From: Bacteroidia bacterium
GTDB lineage: Bacteria; Bacteroidota; Bacteroidia; Flavobacteriales; Flavobacteriaceae
DNA: 64,000 nt
NCBI GenBank assembly: GCA_030427585.1
Contig: JAUIBW010000001.1
Coordinates: 62,001 to 126,000, forward strand
Direction of reading: 5' to 3'
In this document: one piece after another, positions 61,684-64,000 of the stretch
Layout: each line of letters opens with the position of its first letter
Numbering within the stretch: position 1 is the stretch's first letter
The notes under the pieces: generated by a model
The model's input: the letters and a program-made list of their open reading frames with translations, nothing else
The model's database searches: none
What the model was told of the DNA's origin: nothing
Position numbers and translations under genes: made by a program

Positions 61684-61717
61684 AAAAGCGGAAATACCCA
61701 TGGGTATTTCCGCTTTT
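61684..61717. terminator. 34-bp perfect palindrome, likely bidirectional terminator
   Basis: The halves 61684-61700 (AAAAGCGGAAATACCCA) and 61701-61717 are exact reverse complements, with A and T ends. It lies 46 bp after the stop of the Cys-rich peptide frame on the minus strand. Confidence 0.8.
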
Positions 61718-61762
61718 CGAGAATGGATTAATATCCAAAAATATATTATAGAACCCTCTAAA

Positions 61763-61939
61763 CTATAGCTTAGGGCACCTTTTGCAATTAGATTTTCCTT
61801 TCTTTTTATATTTTTTACAACATTTTTTCTTTTTCCCTCCACAGGCTATTTCACAATTGACAACCGGACAAGGAGAATATAATGATGGAGTACCTGAACT
61901 TTGCACTGATATAATTTTTATTAAATCTAAATAAAGCAC
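61763..61939 (-). CDS. small Cys/Lys-rich peptide
   Basis: A frame of 58 codons if begun at GTG 61939 (a TTG at 61963 would add eight). It starts with a hydrophobic stretch (LYLDLIKIISVQSSG), then a Cys-rich, strongly basic part: CPVVNCEIACGGKKKKCCKK and SNCKRCPKL, seven cysteines in 35 residues. It may be an exported defensin-like or metal-binding peptide. No good start codon or promoter is visible, and an upstream terminator lies only 16 bp away, so I keep confidence modest. A strong palindromic terminator follows. Confidence 0.45.
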   Translation of the reverse strand: MLYLDLIKIISVQSSGTPSLYSPCPVVNCEIACGGKKKKCCKKYKKKGKSNCKRCPKL

Positions 61940-61954
61940 AAAAATATAAAAAAA

Positions 61955-61975
61955 AGATTCCAAAAAAAAGAATCT
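61955..61975 (-). terminator. terminator of ferritin gene
   Basis: AGATTC (61955-61960) / GAATCT (61970-61975), then T run on the minus strand, 30 bp past the ferritin stop. Confidence 0.6.
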
Positions 61976-62004
61976 CTATTTTATCTTTAATAACTTATTA
62001 ACAA

Positions 62005-62508
62005 TCAATTGGCTTGTCCTGGTGCTTGAAAAGTATTAATATCTCTATCAAATAAATAATGACCAGATTTATCGTCGCCAATAATTTTAAGTTTGTCTAA
62101 TAATGTTCGTGCAGTTGCCTCTTCTTCTAACTGTTCTGCTACATACCATTGCATAAAATTATGTACATTATAATCTTTATGTTTCAGACACTCATATATT
62201 ACATTATTAATTTTTTCTGTAACAAATTCTTCGCTTTCCAAAAATGTTTCAAAAAGCTCCATCAACGATTTAAAATCGTCTCTGGGTTTTTCTACCGCAG
62301 GAACAACAGCATTACCACTTCGTTCATTAATAAATTTGATTAGCTTGGTCATATGTACTCGTTCCTCTTCTGATTGCGTATAAAAAAAATCTGCAATGCC
62401 ATTATATCCTCGGGTATCTGCCCAGCAAGCCATCGAAAGATATTGAGCAGAAGCTTTTGCTTCATATTTTATTTGGTCATTTAATAGTTGTTCTATTTCT
62501 TGTATCAT
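62005..62508 (-). CDS. ferritin
   Basis: A 167-residue bacterial ferritin (FtnA type, no haem ligand). Ferroxidase residues are in LLNDQIKYEAKASAQYLSMA (Glu17 region), SEEERVHMTKLIKFI (Glu49/Glu50, His53) and QWYVAEQLEEEA (Gln/Glu of helix D). It stores iron as ferric mineral in the cytoplasm and limits Fenton chemistry. The C-terminal extension FDRDINTFQAPGQAN is somewhat long. Single-gene unit. Confidence 0.95.
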   Translation of the reverse strand: MIQEIEQLLNDQIKYEAKASAQYLSMACWADTRGYNGIADFFYTQSEEERVHMTKLIKFINERSGNAVVPAVEKPRDDFKSLMELFETFLESEEFVTEKINNVIYECLKHKDYNVHNFMQWYVAEQLEEEATARTLLDKLKIIGDDKSGHYLFDRDINTFQAPGQAN

Positions 62509-62712
62509 ATTTTTGATATTGTATTTGACTAAATAACTAAAATACGTAATTTATTACTTTTAAAGTCTAGTATTTAGTTGTTTTATGTAATGTGAACGAC
62601 TCTTAATATCATCTGTACATTATCTCATATTTTTATATTATAACTATAAAGATCCTGGCTAAACATTATAAGGAAAGAGACAGATATCATTATCCTTACT
62701 CAAAGATTAGAA

Positions 62713-63214
62713 TTATGCTACTTTCTCAAAAGCGATATAATTTACTAGTTTACCACGTTTATCCCGAATCGGAAATTCTTTAATTTGACATAGGTATGGA
62801 GTTTTATCTTTTTTATAGTTTACGATACTTCAAAAGGAATCTCACTATGTATAGCACTTCTTATTTTTGCAGATGTCTTAGCACATGTATCTTTGGCGAA
62901 TTGCCTACAACCTCATTAGATGAGTATTCACTTAGTTTTTGAATATTTTGTGAAGGCATATACAATTTTAAGATTGGGATTGGGATTCGTAATAATAATA
63001 AACGATTGTTCTTGAATAAGCTGGTGGTAATAATCTCTTGTAAAATTACATTTTTTGGTAATTTTCTTTAGCGTATTAAGGTCTTCTTTAAAGCTTTCTA
63101 ATACAAAAAGGTGTTTTCTGTAAAACTCCCAAGAGAGTATAAAGGTAATACCCTACGAGATGTTTCTTCATAACGTTTTGCAGCTACACTTTCATACTCA
63201 TACAACTCATTCAT
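62713..63214 (-). pseudogene. broken PAS-domain protein
   Basis: Read on the minus strand in successive frames: MNELYEYESVAAKRYEETSR-RVLPLYS (from ATG 63214), shift, WEFYRKHLFVLESFKEDLNT and DYYHQLIQEQSFIIITNPN, then YSSNEVVGNSPK in another frame, a deletion, and NYKKDKTPYLCQIKEFPIRD-KRGKLVNYIAF to a stop at 62713. Together they match a short protein with one PAS domain (SxEVxGxSPK... and the closing strand with RDKxGxLxNYIA). At least three frame changes are needed, so no functional product is made. Confidence 0.8.
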
Positions 63215-63227
63215 CACAGTATTTTTT

Positions 63228-63716
63228 CTATCTTTTTTGAAACAATTGCCAAAAAGCTAAAACAGAGCCTACACTAAAAGTAGTCGTCATTAGTATCCCA
63301 GAGCATATTACAACATATTTCATCCAACTTACTCCCATCCATAAAAAATAAATACCACCAAAGGTTAAAATAATAGATAAAAAAGGTTCTATCATTAAGA
63401 AGATTTTTAGTTTTTTATGTATTGAAGTTATAGCAAGTATTCCTCCTAACAAGAAAAAAATAAAAGACATCGATAAAATATGAGTATGAATAATGGTAAG
63501 CATTTCTCTTCCCCCTTTTTTAAATTTCATGATTTCGGCATCCTCATCATCTTCATTACCCAAATAATTTTCTTCAATTCCGTCGGGATTTGTTGTCGAA
63601 GTTTCATTAACAAACAATAAGCCTGTAAAATACCCAATACTTAAAACAATGATAAACGCACCAATAAACAATTTTATTTCTTTGGGAAAAGTATGTATTA
63701 GGCCATGAAACTGCAT
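63228..63716 (-). CDS. membrane protein with four helices, unknown
   Basis: A 162-residue inner-membrane protein started at ATG 63716, whose A is shared with the TGA stop of the upstream FMN-binding gene (TGATG coupling). Helices are at about 16-33, 76-98, 104-121 and 130-155. The loop between helices 1 and 2 is long and acidic (GIEENYLGNEDDEDAEIMKF) and is followed by GGREMLTIIHTHILSM; the two histidines (IIHTHIL) could bind haem or metal. Coupling to the FMN-binding protein suggests an electron-transfer role. Confidence 0.7.
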   Translation of the reverse strand: MQFHGLIHTFPKEIKLFIGAFIIVLSIGYFTGLLFVNETSTTNPDGIEENYLGNEDDEDAEIMKFKKGGREMLTIIHTHILSMSFIFFLLGGILAITSIHKKLKIFLMIEPFLSIILTFGGIYFLWMGVSWMKYVVICSGILMTTTFSVGSVLAFWQLFQKR

Positions 63717-64000
63717 CAAATTACTTTATTTAGGTGTAATACTTTAATACTCTTTAACAAAGTGTTTAAAGCTTTGGTCATTGATCTCACAGAAATTGTA
63801 GCTCCCGAAATTGCATCAATATTTCCAGGAAAATTAATCTGATCATCTATGGTTTTCCCTATGAATTGTTTTAGCCAACGTTTACTTCCTATTTCTCCTC
63901 CATATTCTTCTCTATAAATTAGAACTTTGGATTTTACAATAGAAAATTTTTTATCAAAAATTACAAGATAATCAAAAGTAGCAGTTTTGCTTGGAGCATT
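63716..64000 (-). CDS. FMN-binding domain protein, 5' end beyond window
   Basis: The last 94 codons are visible. KKFSIVKSKVLIYREEYGGE is followed by WLKQFIGKTIDDQINFPGNI and then DAISGATISVRSMTKALNTL, the conserved D-x-I-S-G-A-T-x-S motif in which a Ser/Thr receives covalent FMN from ApbE. It belongs to the FMN_bind (RnfG/NqrC-like) family and should act outside the inner membrane in electron transfer. It is translationally coupled to the four-helix membrane protein. The nearby apbE is a pseudogene, so another ApbE must exist or this protein stays unmodified. Confidence 0.88.
   Translation of the reverse strand, partial: NAPSKTATFDYLVIFDKKFSIVKSKVLIYREEYGGEIGSKRWLKQFIGKTIDDQINFPGNIDAISGATISVRSMTKALNTLLKSIKVLHLNKVI

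Overview
This window is a low-GC chromosome segment of a marine-type member of the Flavobacteriaceae (Bacteroidota). The evidence is direct: promoters of the TTG-N19-TAnnTTTG type, no Shine-Dalgarno sites, a split transketolase, a FecI/FecR/TonB-receptor cell-surface signalling set, a T9SS C-terminal sorting domain, a DUF2339/DUF3999 pair, and a carotenoid cluster crtI-crtB-crtZ. The genus cannot be fixed from sequence alone; Aquimarina-like is a guess. There is no phage, CRISPR array, rRNA operon or complete insertion sequence.

Layout. 0-5 kb: EamA permease (cut by the edge), lptG and tgt on the minus strand, then the two transketolase halves on plus behind a textbook promoter. 5-9 kb: a cluster of palindromes, an outer-membrane barrel protein, an FKBP-like lipoprotein, an S4 protein, a methyltransferase, a phosphoribosyltransferase and aroK. 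9-10.5 kb: two identical tRNA-Lys genes, a duplicated tRNA 3' end, tRNA-Leu, a promoter with two micro-ORFs, and a decayed copy of a TonB-receptor 3' end. 10.5-15.7 kb: TonB receptor, FecR and a divergent sigma factor. 15.9-19.7 kb: a CarH/LitR-like B12-binding MerR regulator reading straight into crtI, crtB and crtZ.

22-29.7 kb is the most coherent accessory block: an NAD/ADP-ribose and RNA-repair island. It holds nrtR, a short PRPP synthetase, a nonsense-mutated nucleoside deoxyribosyltransferase-like gene, DUF4291, a macro-domain protein, RNA 2'-phosphotransferase (kptA), a calcineurin-like phosphatase, a secreted protein of unknown function and NAMPT (nadV). Three GCGT-N7-ACGC operators overlap the -7 boxes in front of nrtR, prs and nadV, so the regulon can be read from the DNA. 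KptA and related chemistry consumes NAD and releases nicotinamide and ADP-ribose phosphates; the macro protein would process these, and NAMPT plus PRPP synthetase would return nicotinamide to NAD.

30-43 kb: an orphan GG-leader Cys-rich peptide, aconitase, a MoxR ATPase with three PpiC/SurA-type isomerases, an OmpH chaperone, guaB and a PAP2 phosphatase. 44-56.4 kb: a 944-residue secreted beta-propeller protein, several uncharacterised genes, a 21-bp minisatellite, the DUF3999/DUF2339 pair and an ECF sigma/YCII pair. 56.7-64 kb: tandem lipocalin-like paralogues, an Ada-like repair regulator, DUF3570/DUF4266, ferritin and an FMN-binding protein. This last part is littered with decayed genes (DUF1203, apbE, a PAS protein).

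All functions are assigned by reading protein motifs by eye. No database search was run.
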